From Duganella sp. sic0402 (GTDB lineage Bacteria; Pseudomonadota; Gammaproteobacteria; Burkholderiales; Burkholderiaceae_D), in NCBI RefSeq assembly GCF_019219065.1, contig NZ_JAHUWK010000019.1, positions 1 through 39,311 on the forward strand: a stretch of 39,311 nucleotides of DNA, in the 5' to 3' direction. Positions 24,061 through 33,641 of the stretch are shown here, piece after piece. A program made the position numbers and the translations under genes. The notes beneath the pieces were generated by a model. The model searched no databases. It was not told the origin of the DNA and was given only the letters and a program-made list of their open reading frames with translations. Each line of letters starts with the position of its first letter. Position 1 is the first letter of the stretch.

Positions 24061-25038
24061 ATGCAAAACAGTTTGTTGAAACCACGTATTATCGATGTAG
24101 AAGCGCTGGGCGCCGGTCACGCTAAAGTCGTGATGGAGCCATTTGAACGCGGCTACGGCCACACCCTGGGCAACGCGCTGCGTCGCGTGCTGCTGTCGTC
24201 GATGGTCGGCTACGCGCCTACCGAAGTGACCATTGCTGGCGTGGTGCACGAGTATTCGTCGCTGGACGGCGTGCAAGAAGACGTGGTTGACCTGCTGCTG
24301 AACCTGAAGGGCGTGGTCTTCAAAGTCCACAACCGTGATTCGGTCACCCTGACCCTGAAAAAAGAAGGCGAAGGTGCGGTACTGGCTTCGGACATCGATC
24401 TGCCACACGACGTGGAACTGATCAATCCTGACCACGTGATCGCCCACCTGACCGCCGGCGGCAAACTGGACATGCAGATCAAGGTCGAAAAAGGCCGCGG
24501 CTATGTGCCAGGTAACGTGCGTCGTCTGTCGGAAGACACCAACAAAACCATCGGCCGCATCATTCTGGACGCGTCGTTCTCGCCAGTGCGCCGTGTGTCG
24601 TACTTCGTTGAGTCGGCCCGTGTCGAACAGCGTACCGACCTGGACAAGTTGATCATCAACATCGAAACCAACGGCGTGATCTCGCCGGAAGAAGCGATCC
24701 GTCAATCGGCGCGCGTGCTGGTGGATCAACTGAATGTATTCGCTGCCCTGGAAGGCACCGAAGCTGCTGCTGAAGCACCTTCGCGCGCTCCGCTGGTCGA
24801 TCCTATCCTGCTGCGTCCAGTGGATGATCTGGAACTGACCGTGCGTTCGGCCAACTGCCTGAAAGCAGAAAACATCTACTACATCGGCGACCTGATCCAG
24901 CGTTCGGAAAACGAACTGCTGAAGACCCCGAACCTGGGCCGCAAGTCGCTGAACGAGATCAAGGAAGTCCTGGCTTCCCGTGGTCTGACCCTGGGCATGA
25001 AGCTGGAAAACTGGCCGCCTGCTGGTCTGGAAAAGTAA
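24061..25038 (+). CDS. rpoA: DNA-directed RNA polymerase subunit alpha
   Basis: The alpha subunit dimerises to nucleate RNA polymerase and contacts activators and UP elements. The 325-residue product has the N-terminal assembly domain with EPFERGYGHTLGNALRRVLLSS and the C-terminal domain from about residue 250 with DLELTVRSANCLKAENIYYIG, GDLIQRSE and LGRKSLNEIKEVL. It is slightly shorter than the 329 residues of E. coli. A terminator lies upstream and a 126-bp gap downstream, so its level may be set separately from rpsD and rplQ. Confidence 0.98.
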   Translation: MQNSLLKPRIIDVEALGAGHAKVVMEPFERGYGHTLGNALRRVLLSSMVGYAPTEVTIAGVVHEYSSLDGVQEDVVDLLLNLKGVVFKVHNRDSVTLTLKKEGEGAVLASDIDLPHDVELINPDHVIAHLTAGGKLDMQIKVEKGRGYVPGNVRRLSEDTNKTIGRIILDASFSPVRRVSYFVESARVEQRTDLDKLIINIETNGVISPEEAIRQSARVLVDQLNVFAALEGTEAAAEAPSRAPLVDPILLRPVDDLELTVRSANCLKAENIYYIGDLIQRSENELLKTPNLGRKSLNEIKEVLASRGLTLGMKLENWPPAGLEK

Positions 25039-25055
25039 TTTGTAGTTTGCAGTAC

Positions 25056-25080
25056 CGCCCGGCACGTGTTGTGTCGGGCG
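25056..25080 (+). other. 10-bp hairpin between rpoA and rplQ
   Basis: CGCCCGGCAC at 25056-25065 pairs with GTGTCGGGCG at 25071-25080 (one G:U) around a five-base loop. No T-run follows. It could be an attenuator, a processing site or part of the rplQ leader. Confidence 0.5.
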
Positions 25081-25164
25081 TAAATCACTAAAACCGGTCC
25101 GCGCTCTGGCGTTTGTCAAAGCGATCGAAGAACTCGGATTTAAACATCATCGAAAGGAAGTACC

Positions 25165-25560
25165 ATGCGTCACCGTCACGGCCTCCGTAAACTGAACCGT
25201 ACCTCGTCCCACCGTCTGGCTATGCTGCGCAACATGACCGTATCGCTGCTGCGTCATGAAGCCATCAAAACCACGCTGCCAAAAGCTAAAGAGCTGCGCC
25301 GCGTTGTTGAGCCTATCCTGACCCTGGGCAAGACCGACACCCTGGCTAACAAGCGTCTGGCATTCGCCCGTCTGCGCGACCGCGAAATCGTAGGCAAACT
25401 GTTCTCGGAACTGGGCCCACGTTACGCTGCACGTAACGGCGGCTACCTGCGCATCCTGAAAATGGGTTTCCGCGTTGGCGACAACGCTCCAATGGCTTAC
25501 GTTGAGCTGCTGGACCGTCCAGAAGTCACCGCTGTAGAAGACGCACCAACCGCTGAGTAA
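25165..25560 (+). CDS. rplQ: 50S ribosomal protein L17
   Basis: L17 lies near the tunnel exit of the 50S subunit. The 131-residue product opens with MRHRHGLRKLNRTSSHRLAM and has MLRNMTVSLLRHEAIKTTLPKAKELR in sequence, the family core, with a short acidic tail at the end. AAAGGAAG precedes the ATG. It is the last gene of the cluster and is followed by a strong terminator. Confidence 0.98.
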   Translation: MRHRHGLRKLNRTSSHRLAMLRNMTVSLLRHEAIKTTLPKAKELRRVVEPILTLGKTDTLANKRLAFARLRDREIVGKLFSELGPRYAARNGGYLRILKMGFRVGDNAPMAYVELLDRPEVTAVEDAPTAE

Positions 25561-25585
25561 TCAGCCGGTCGTCCCCGCAGTACTG

Positions 25586-25614
25586 AAAAGCCAGGCTTAG
25601 CCTGGCTTTTTTTT
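25586..25614 (+). terminator. Rho-independent terminator after rplQ
   Basis: AAAAGCCAGGC at 25586-25596 pairs perfectly with GCCTGGCTTTT at 25600-25610 around a TTA loop, and T8 runs from 25607 to 25614. It ends the ribosomal protein cluster. Confidence 0.94.
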
Positions 25615-25634
25615 CGCCTGTTGGCCAGATTTCA

Positions 25635-25662
25635 TTGACTTAAAAATGAGAATCGTTATCAT
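25635..25662 (+). promoter_or_regulatory. Fur-controlled promoter of the PepSY gene
   Basis: TTGACT (25635-25640) and TATCAT (25657-25662), 16 bases apart, form a good sigma-70 promoter. TGAGAATCGTTATCA at 25647-25661 matches the 7-1-7 Fur consensus TGATAATnATTATCA at 13 of 14 positions and covers the spacer and -10 box, the classic position for repression by Fe(II)-Fur. Confidence 0.83.
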
Positions 25663-25725
25663 TCCCTTTTTTGATAAAAGCCGGCGATGCGCAGCCAGAT
25701 CCCGGCCACTTTCTGAGGAGCAACC

Positions 25726-26967
25726 ATGCGTGCCTTATGGACCTTGGTACACCGATATCTCGGCCTGCTGACTGCGGGCTTTTTGTTTATCAGCGGCGTT
25801 ACCGGCGCCATTATTTCGTGGGATCACGAGCTCGACGACCTGCTCAATCCGCATCTGATGGAGGCCCACACGCCTGGCCAGCCGCAGCCTTCGCTGGCGC
25901 TGGCCAGGCAGCTGGAGGCGCGTTATCCGCAGATCCTGGTGTCCTTCATTCCGATCCAGCTGGAACCGGGCGAGGCGGTGGCCTTTGGTGTGTCGCCGCG
26001 CGTGAATCCGGCCACGGGCAAGCTGTACGAGCCGGGGTTCAATCAGATATTCGTCGATCCGGTCAGCGGCGCTGAACTGGGCAAGCGCGAATGGGGTGCG
26101 GTGTGGCCGATTACCAAGGAAACATTTGTCTCCTTCCTGTATCGCCTGCATTACACGCTGCATATTCCTGAAATGTGGGGTATTGATCGCTGGGGCTTGT
26201 GGCTGATGGGGGGGATTGCCATGATCTGGGTGGTCGACAGTTTTGTCGGTTTCTATCTGACCTTGCCATTGCGCCGTAAAGAAGCCAGCAAGCCGTGGAT
26301 GCAACGCTGGAAACCGGCGTGGAAAGTCCGCTGGAAGGGCGGCAGCAATAAGCTCAATTTCGATTTGCACCGGGCATTCAGTTTGTGGACCTGGGGCCTG
26401 CTGATTATTCTGTCATTTACTGCATTCTCATTAAATCTTTATAGCGAGATTTTCTATCCGGTAATGAGTAAGATTTCCAAGGTAACACCAACGCCATTTG
26501 ATGTGATTCCAATGGCGGAGTTGCATAAGCCGCATACGCCTAAAATAGAATATGCCAAAGTGGTGGAAACCGCGGCGCAGGAAGCAATTCAGCGTAAATG
26601 GGAAGAACCAGTCGGCAGTATTTTCTATACCAATGCATTTAATGTATATGGCGTGAGTTTCTACAAGCCGGGTAATGATCACGGTACTGGCGGCGTCGGC
26701 CCTGCTTATCTGTATTACGACGGCGCTGACGGTAAGCTGCTGGGTGAACGTCTGCCATGGAAGGGGACTGCGGCGGACATCTTCGTGCAGGCGCAATTCC
26801 CGCTGCACTCCGGCCGCATCCTGGGGCTGCCGGGCCGCATCCTGATTTCTGTGATGGGCGTGGTGGTGGCCATGTTGAGCGTGACCGGCGTCATTATCTG
26901 GTGGCGCAAACGGGCGTCGCGTTTGGTGACTGCGGAGCGCCGCACAGGCGATCTGGTCGAGGCCTGA
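25726..26967 (+). CDS. PepSY-associated transmembrane protein (PiuB-like, iron-regulated)
   Basis: This 413-residue inner-membrane protein belongs to the PepSY_TM family (COG3182, PiuB). An N-terminal helix with LVHRYLGLLTAGFLFISGVTGAI split over its length starts the protein. Further helices lie near residues 160-185, 222-245 and 368-390, and a large periplasmic part lies between them. The membrane-edge His residues (HRYLG, YRLHYTLH, DLHRAFSLW, HSGRILG) are typical and may bind haem or help ferric-siderophore reduction, which is an inference. ATG 25726 has GAGGAG six bases upstream. A Fur box covers its promoter, supporting an iron-uptake role. The part at about 26420-26680 is AT-richer than the rest. 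Confidence 0.92.
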   Translation: MRALWTLVHRYLGLLTAGFLFISGVTGAIISWDHELDDLLNPHLMEAHTPGQPQPSLALARQLEARYPQILVSFIPIQLEPGEAVAFGVSPRVNPATGKLYEPGFNQIFVDPVSGAELGKREWGAVWPITKETFVSFLYRLHYTLHIPEMWGIDRWGLWLMGGIAMIWVVDSFVGFYLTLPLRRKEASKPWMQRWKPAWKVRWKGGSNKLNFDLHRAFSLWTWGLLIILSFTAFSLNLYSEIFYPVMSKISKVTPTPFDVIPMAELHKPHTPKIEYAKVVETAAQEAIQRKWEEPVGSIFYTNAFNVYGVSFYKPGNDHGTGGVGPAYLYYDGADGKLLGERLPWKGTAADIFVQAQFPLHSGRILGLPGRILISVMGVVVAMLSVTGVIIWWRKRASRLVTAERRTGDLVEA

Positions 26968-26971
26968 TGTG

Positions 26972-26998
26972 AGTACGTGCCAAGAATTGGCACGTACT
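26972..26998. terminator. Hairpin between the convergent PepSY and peptidase genes
   Basis: AGTACGTGCCA at 26972-26982 pairs perfectly with TGGCACGTACT at 26988-26998 around an AGAAT loop. T4 follows at 27005-27008 on the plus strand. It probably ends the PepSY transcript and may shield the convergent gene. Confidence 0.65.
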
Positions 26999-27017
26999 AG
27001 CTAGTTTTCGGCGTACC

Positions 27018-28673
<1,656 letters not shown>

Positions 28674-28809
28674 AGGGCTTTGCTCCAGTGCGTGAAAAAA
28701 TCGAGTTTCGCATAGATCAAGGTTTTAAGGCCTCGCTCAGGCGGGAAAAACGCCATCGGTGTACTATGCTGTTGCTTCAATGAACAGACTCCCTTGAGAG
28801 AATCCCGTC

Positions 28810-30717
28810 ATGTCCCGTTTTACCCGCCTGATCCGCTTGTTCGCGCCACTGCTGGCGCTGATCGCACTGCTGTTGCAGCCAGCCCGCGCAGAAGACTTCC
28901 TCGACCCTTCGGAAGCATTCAAATTCTCGGCGCGCATGGTGGACGGGCATACCGTTGCGGTGACCTTCCAGATCGCCGACGGCTACTATATGTACCGCGA
29001 GCGCTTCAAGTTCAGCGCCCAAGGCGCCAAGCTCGGTGCGCCGCAAATTCCGCCGGGAAAGGTGCACTACGACGAAACTTTCGCCAAGGACGTGGAAACC
29101 TACCGCAAGAGCGTGACCGTCACGATACCGGTGGAAGTGGACGGTCCGTTCACGCTGCTGGCGGGGGGGCAGGGCTGCTCGGAAAAGGGCTTGTGCTATG
29201 CGCCGCAGGACTACAAGGCCTCGCTGACCGGCAGCGGTTCGGTGCCGGTCGCGCCCCCAGCCTCGGTGGCCGCACCGGCTGCGGCCAAGCCGGCCGAAGC
29301 CGCGCCAGCCGCCAGCCAGGGCGCCGTCAATCAGGGCGTCGATGGCGGCAAAGCTGCCGCACTCAGCCCTGGCGTCAAGATCTACACCGTGCCTAACCCG
29401 ACCTCCACCGACATCGTCGAGCCAGCCCCCGCCATCGCCCCGGCCGCTGCGCCCGTCAACGAATCCGGCCGCCTGGAAGCCGCACTGAAGAGCGGCAAGC
29501 TGTTGCTGATTCTGCCGCTGTTCGCCCTGCTGGGCCTGGGCCTGTCGTTCACGCCATGCGTGCTGCCGATGGTGCCCATCCTGTCCTCGATCATCGTGGG
29601 CGAAGGCGCCAACACCACGCGCGGACGCGGCCTGGCCTTGTCCGCCACCTATGCGCTGGGCATGGCGCTGGTCTACACCGCGCTGGGCGTGGCGGCCGGC
29701 CTGGCTGGCGAAGGCCTGGCCAGCGCGCTGCAAAACCCATGGGTGCTGGGCGCGTTCGCATTGCTGATGGTGGTACTGTCGCTGTCGATGTTTGGTTACT
29801 ACGAATTGCAGGTGCCGGCCGCGCTGCAAGGCAAGCTGAGCGCGGCGTCCAACCGCCAGAGCTCGGGCAAGCTGGCCGGCGTGTTCATCATGGGCGCCAT
29901 TTCCGCGCTGATCGTTGGTCCATGCGTCGCTGCCCCGCTGGCTGCCGCGCTGGTCTACATCAGCCAGTCGCGCGATGTGGTGATTGGCGGCGCCGCGCTG
30001 TTCGCAATGGCGGTGGGCATGAGCGTGCCGCTGCTGCTGGTCGGCGTGTCGGCCGGCGCGCTGCTGCCGAAAGCCGGCGTATGGATGGATAACGTCAAGC
30101 GCTTCTTCGGCGTGCTGATGCTGGCGGTCGGCTGGTGGCTGGTGTCGCCAGTGCTGCCGGGGGCTGTGCAGATGATGGGCTGGGCGGCGTTGCTGGTTGG
30201 CTATGGCATGTATCTGCTGCTAAATCCGGGCAAATGGCTGGCTAAATCGCTGGGCGTGATCGTCGCTGTGCTGGGCGTGATGCAGCTGGTTGGCGTGGTC
30301 AGCGGTGGCCGCGATCCGCTCGCGCCGCTGGCGCACCTGACTGGCAAGGCCCATGAAACGCCGCTGGCCTTCCAGCGCGTGAAGACCGTGCAGCAGCTCG
30401 ACGCCATCCTCGCGCAAACCAATGGCAAAACCGTGATGCTGGACTTCTACGCCGACTGGTGTGTGTCCTGCAAGGAAATGGAAAAGCTGACCTTTGTCGA
30501 TCCTGCTGTGCGCGCCAAGCTGGCCAATACCCTGTTGCTGCAAGTCGACGTGACCGCCAACGATGACGACGACAAAGCCATGCTGAAACGCTTTGGCCTG
30601 TTCGGCCCGCCAGGCATCATCCTGTTCGACCGCCAGGGCAAGGAAATCCCGAACTCGCGCGTGATCGGCTTCCAGAATGCGGCGAAATTCGCCGCATCCC
30701 TGTCCGCACTGAATTAA
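28810..30717 (+). CDS. dsbD: Thiol:disulfide interchange protein DsbD
   Basis: DsbD carries electrons from cytoplasmic thioredoxin across the inner membrane to periplasmic DsbC, DsbG and CcmG. The 635-residue product has all three parts: a signal peptide (cleaved near ARA|ED, 27), the alpha domain with Cys123 and Cys129, a membrane domain with Cys250 (TPCVLP) and Cys372 (GPCVAA), and a C-terminal thioredoxin-like gamma domain with Cys551 and Cys554 in DWCVSC. A Pro/Ala-rich linker spans about 146-215. Every redox Cys pair is present. It ends directly against the stop codon of the Spy-like gene on the other strand, with no gap. Confidence 0.96.
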   Translation: MSRFTRLIRLFAPLLALIALLLQPARAEDFLDPSEAFKFSARMVDGHTVAVTFQIADGYYMYRERFKFSAQGAKLGAPQIPPGKVHYDETFAKDVETYRKSVTVTIPVEVDGPFTLLAGGQGCSEKGLCYAPQDYKASLTGSGSVPVAPPASVAAPAAAKPAEAAPAASQGAVNQGVDGGKAAALSPGVKIYTVPNPTSTDIVEPAPAIAPAAAPVNESGRLEAALKSGKLLLILPLFALLGLGLSFTPCVLPMVPILSSIIVGEGANTTRGRGLALSATYALGMALVYTALGVAAGLAGEGLASALQNPWVLGAFALLMVVLSLSMFGYYELQVPAALQGKLSAASNRQSSGKLAGVFIMGAISALIVGPCVAAPLAAALVYISQSRDVVIGGAALFAMAVGMSVPLLLVGVSAGALLPKAGVWMDNVKRFFGVLMLAVGWWLVSPVLPGAVQMMGWAALLVGYGMYLLLNPGKWLAKSLGVIVAVLGVMQLVGVVSGGRDPLAPLAHLTGKAHETPLAFQRVKTVQQLDAILAQTNGKTVMLDFYADWCVSCKEMEKLTFVDPAVRAKLANTLLLQVDVTANDDDDKAMLKRFGLFGPPGIILFDRQGKEIPNSRVIGFQNAAKFAASLSALN

Positions 30718-31251
30718 TCAGCCCTGGCGCGGCGCCGGGCCGCCCCAGCCTTCGTGCTGCCCGCCATGGCCCCAGCCGCCGCGATGGCCGTGGTGGCGAT
30801 GACCGCGACCACCGTGTTCGCCGCGCAAGCCATGCTCGTCAAACAGCGTCTGCTGCGCCGGATTCAGCTGGCCGTAGAAGGCGGTCACCGCCTGCACGCG
30901 GGTTTGCAGATAGGCCTCGCGCTTCTTGGTCATATCCAGCGCCAGTTTCAGGCGCTCCGGTGCGGTCAGCTTGTTCATCGGCTTGCGCTCCGGGCGCTGG
31001 CCATCAAAGGCTGCCGGCTTGATGGCGGCCTGGTAATTGGCCCAGGCCGATTCCTGCTGCGCCGTCAGTTTCAGCAAATCATGCAGGCGCGCCTGACGCT
31101 TGGCGTACATATCCGCCATTTTGGCCTGCATTTGCTCCTTGCTGGGATGGGCGCCGTGCGGCTTTTGCGCTGGCTGGGCTTCCTGGGCGTGCGCTGCGGC
31201 CATGCCCAGTACGGTGAAACCGATCAGTATGCTTTTGCGTAAGATGTTCAT
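30718..31251 (-). CDS. Spy/CpxP-like periplasmic chaperone with His/Gly-rich tail
   Basis: Spy/CpxP proteins are small periplasmic helical chaperones induced by envelope stress. The 177-residue product has a signal peptide (cleaved near AHA|QE, 22) and LTxxQ-type motifs at LTAQQ (62-66) and LNPAQQ (129-134), in a helical core with KRQARLHDLL. The last 35 residues are rich in His, Gly and Arg (HRHHGHRGG, HGGQHEGWGG), which is unusual and suggests metal binding. ATG 31251 has AAGGA about eight bases upstream; an in-frame start at 31281 is less likely. It is divergent from the two-component system and tail-to-tail with dsbD. Confidence 0.87.
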   Translation of the reverse strand: MNILRKSILIGFTVLGMAAAHAQEAQPAQKPHGAHPSKEQMQAKMADMYAKRQARLHDLLKLTAQQESAWANYQAAIKPAAFDGQRPERKPMNKLTAPERLKLALDMTKKREAYLQTRVQAVTAFYGQLNPAQQTLFDEHGLRGEHGGRGHRHHGHRGGWGHGGQHEGWGGPAPRQG

Positions 31252-31437
31252 GGTCGTTCCTTCATCATTGAGGTTAATCAATCGCGGTCACCAATGTGCC
31301 GCGCTTGTGACCATAGTGGCCCCCGAAGGTTGCTCTTACGTTGCGCTCGTCCCGGTTTTTGTATCCAGATGTTAAGCACCTAAGCCCATATACAAGACGA
31401 TACAATAGTCTGATGGTCTTGCATGGATAATGAGCAC

Positions 31438-32166
31438 ATGGAACCAACATCAACTATCTTAATCGTCGACGACGACCGCGACATCCGCACCTTGCTGGCT
31501 GACTACCTGGAGTCGAACGGCTATCGCGCCCTGTGCGCGCCCGATGGCGCCGCCATGTGGAAACTGCTGGACGAGGGCCGCCCGGAGCTGGTGGTGCTCG
31601 ACCTTAACCTGCCTGGCGACGACGGCCTGACCCTGTGCCGCAAGCTGCGCGCCCACTCGACTCTGCCGGTGATTATGCTGACCGCGCGCAACGAGCCGCT
31701 GGACCGCATCCTCGGCCTGGAAATGGGCGCCGATGACTATCTGCCGAAACCGTTCGAGCCGCGCGAGCTGCTGGCGCGCATCCGCAGCGTCCTGCGCCGC
31801 AGTAACGCCATGCCGGTCGGCGTGGGCGCCGACAAGGCGCAGCAGATGAAATTCTCCGGCTGGACGCTGGACCTGACTGCACGCCACCTGCTCAACCCAG
31901 ACGGTATCGTCATCATGCTGTCGGGTGCCGAGTTCCGCTTGCTCAAGGTATTCCTCGAACATCCGAACCGCGTGCTGAACCGCGACCAGCTGCTGAACCT
32001 GACCCAGGGCCGCGACGCCGATCCGTTCGACCGCTCGATCGACATCCAGATCAGCCGCCTGCGCCAAAAGCTGGGTGAGGACGCGCGCATGCCGCAAATT
32101 ATCAAGACCGTCCGCAACGGCGGCTATGTGCTGGCCGGACAAGTCACCGTGGAGCCGCAAGCGTGA
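31438..32166 (+). CDS. OmpR-family response regulator
   Basis: This DNA-binding regulator has a receiver domain (residues 1-120) with the acidic pair Asp11/Asp12, phospho-acceptor Asp55 in VVLDLNLPG, Thr82 and Lys104 in LPKPF, and a C-terminal winged helix with LSGAEFRLLKVFLEHPNRVLNR split across its helices and the IDIQISRLRQKLG recognition region. I chose ATG 31438; ATG 31423 would add five residues and is equally possible. TACAAT at 31401-31406 is a possible -10 box. It overlaps the kinase by four bases (GTGA), so the pair is translated together. Its probable targets are the neighbouring Spy-like and RND genes, an inference from position. Confidence 0.93.
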   Translation: MEPTSTILIVDDDRDIRTLLADYLESNGYRALCAPDGAAMWKLLDEGRPELVVLDLNLPGDDGLTLCRKLRAHSTLPVIMLTARNEPLDRILGLEMGADDYLPKPFEPRELLARIRSVLRRSNAMPVGVGADKAQQMKFSGWTLDLTARHLLNPDGIVIMLSGAEFRLLKVFLEHPNRVLNRDQLLNLTQGRDADPFDRSIDIQISRLRQKLGEDARMPQIIKTVRNGGYVLAGQVTVEPQA

Positions 32167-33518
32167 AAGCCTTCTTCGGCTCGATGACCGGACGGGTGTT
32201 TACCGTCCTGCTGCTGGGTATCATCGCTTCGGCGGCGCTGACCCAGTGGCTGGCGGTCAACGAGCGCACGCGGGCGCTGGAGCGCTACCGTGACTTTCAT
32301 GCGCTGGAACGCGCCGAACAGCTGATTACTACCGCCGATGTGATGCCGGAGAGCGCGCGGCCGACCTATCTGATCGCCGCCGGCCGTGGCACGGTGCGGC
32401 TGGAGATGAGCGATACGCCGCAAGGCAAAGTACTGCCGCCGACCGAGTTCTCGACCTCGCTGCAACAGCGGCTCGGCGAGCGCTACAAGCTCGGCCCGCT
32501 GGACGAACATCCACCGGCCTGCGACCAGCCGCGCCTGAGCACCAGCATCTTCGCCTCCACCCAGTGGAAGGGCACTTGCGAAACCATGAATGTGCAGCTG
32601 CACGACGGCCAGATGCTCAAGCTGTCGGTGCTGCCGCCGCGCTCGCCGCCAGCATCGACCAACAGCGAACTGATATCGCTGCTGCCCTTCCTGCTGTCGA
32701 TCGCCTTCCTGGCCTACCTGGTGGCGCGCATGTCGATGCGTCCGCTGAAGCGCCTGGCGCAGGCCGCCAAGGACCTGGGCAACGACATCAATCACCCGCC
32801 GGTGGTGCTCAGCGGCGCGTCGGAAATCCGCCAGGCCAGCGCCGCCTTCAACGCCATGCAGGCGCGCATCCGCCAGCACATCACCCAGCGCACGCAGATG
32901 CTGGCCGCGATCACCCACGATTTGCAAACCCCGCTGACGCGGCTGCGGCTGCGGCTGGAAAAAGTCGGCGACAACGAATTGCAGCAGCGCCTGATCGACG
33001 ACCTGTCGGCCATGCAGCAAATGGTCAAGGAAGGGCTGGACCTGGCGCGCAGCATGGACTCCACCGAAACCATGCAGGCGCTGGATCTGGACTCGCTGCT
33101 TGACAGCGTGTGCAGCGATGCTTCTGACGTCGGCCAGCAGGTCGAGCTGCGCGGCCGCGCGTCGATGGCGCTGATGGGGCGGCCGCTGGCGATCCGCCGC
33201 TGCCTGGTCAACCTGATCGACAACGCCGTCAAGTACGGCCGCTATGCCAATGTGACGGTGGAGCGGCTGGTCGGCTCGGCGCGCATCCGCATCCGCGACG
33301 GCGGTCCGGGCATTGCGCCGGACCAGATGGCGCGCGTGTTTGAACCGTTCTACCGGATCGAGACCTCGCGCTCGCGCGAGTCCGGTGGCACCGGACTGGG
33401 GCTGACCATCGCCCGCAATATCGCCGAGCAGCATGGCGCGAATGTCACGCTGGCCAACCACAAGGACGGCGGCCTGGAAGTGACACTGGTGGTGCCGGAA
33501 TACTACGTCGGCAGCTAA
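32163..33518 (+). CDS. Sensor histidine kinase of the OmpR/EnvZ type
   Basis: The 451-residue kinase has a first membrane helix at about 12-30, a periplasmic domain (31-168), a second helix at 170-190, a HAMP linker, and the catalytic core. His252 in ITHDLQTP is the phospho-acceptor, Asn350/Asn354 in NLIDNAVKY form the N box, and DGGPGIAP, FEPFYR and GGTGLGL are the G1, F and G2 boxes. The periplasmic domain holds two Cys (120 and 139) that could form a disulphide. The GTG start at 32163 overlaps the response regulator stop. The stimulus is unknown; position beside DsbD, Spy and an efflux pump suggests envelope damage or toxic compounds. Confidence 0.93.
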   Translation: MKAFFGSMTGRVFTVLLLGIIASAALTQWLAVNERTRALERYRDFHALERAEQLITTADVMPESARPTYLIAAGRGTVRLEMSDTPQGKVLPPTEFSTSLQQRLGERYKLGPLDEHPPACDQPRLSTSIFASTQWKGTCETMNVQLHDGQMLKLSVLPPRSPPASTNSELISLLPFLLSIAFLAYLVARMSMRPLKRLAQAAKDLGNDINHPPVVLSGASEIRQASAAFNAMQARIRQHITQRTQMLAAITHDLQTPLTRLRLRLEKVGDNELQQRLIDDLSAMQQMVKEGLDLARSMDSTETMQALDLDSLLDSVCSDASDVGQQVELRGRASMALMGRPLAIRRCLVNLIDNAVKYGRYANVTVERLVGSARIRIRDGGPGIAPDQMARVFEPFYRIETSRSRESGGTGLGLTIARNIAEQHGANVTLANHKDGGLEVTLVVPEYYVGS

Positions 33519-33641
33519 GCAACATTCTTCAGAAAAAACGTCGGGCGGTAATACTGCTGCAGTTTTTCTCAGGGATACTATGCGACAATATTTCGCCCAT
33601 GCACGGCGGCAATGTTTTCTGAAGTTAAAACTATTATTAAA

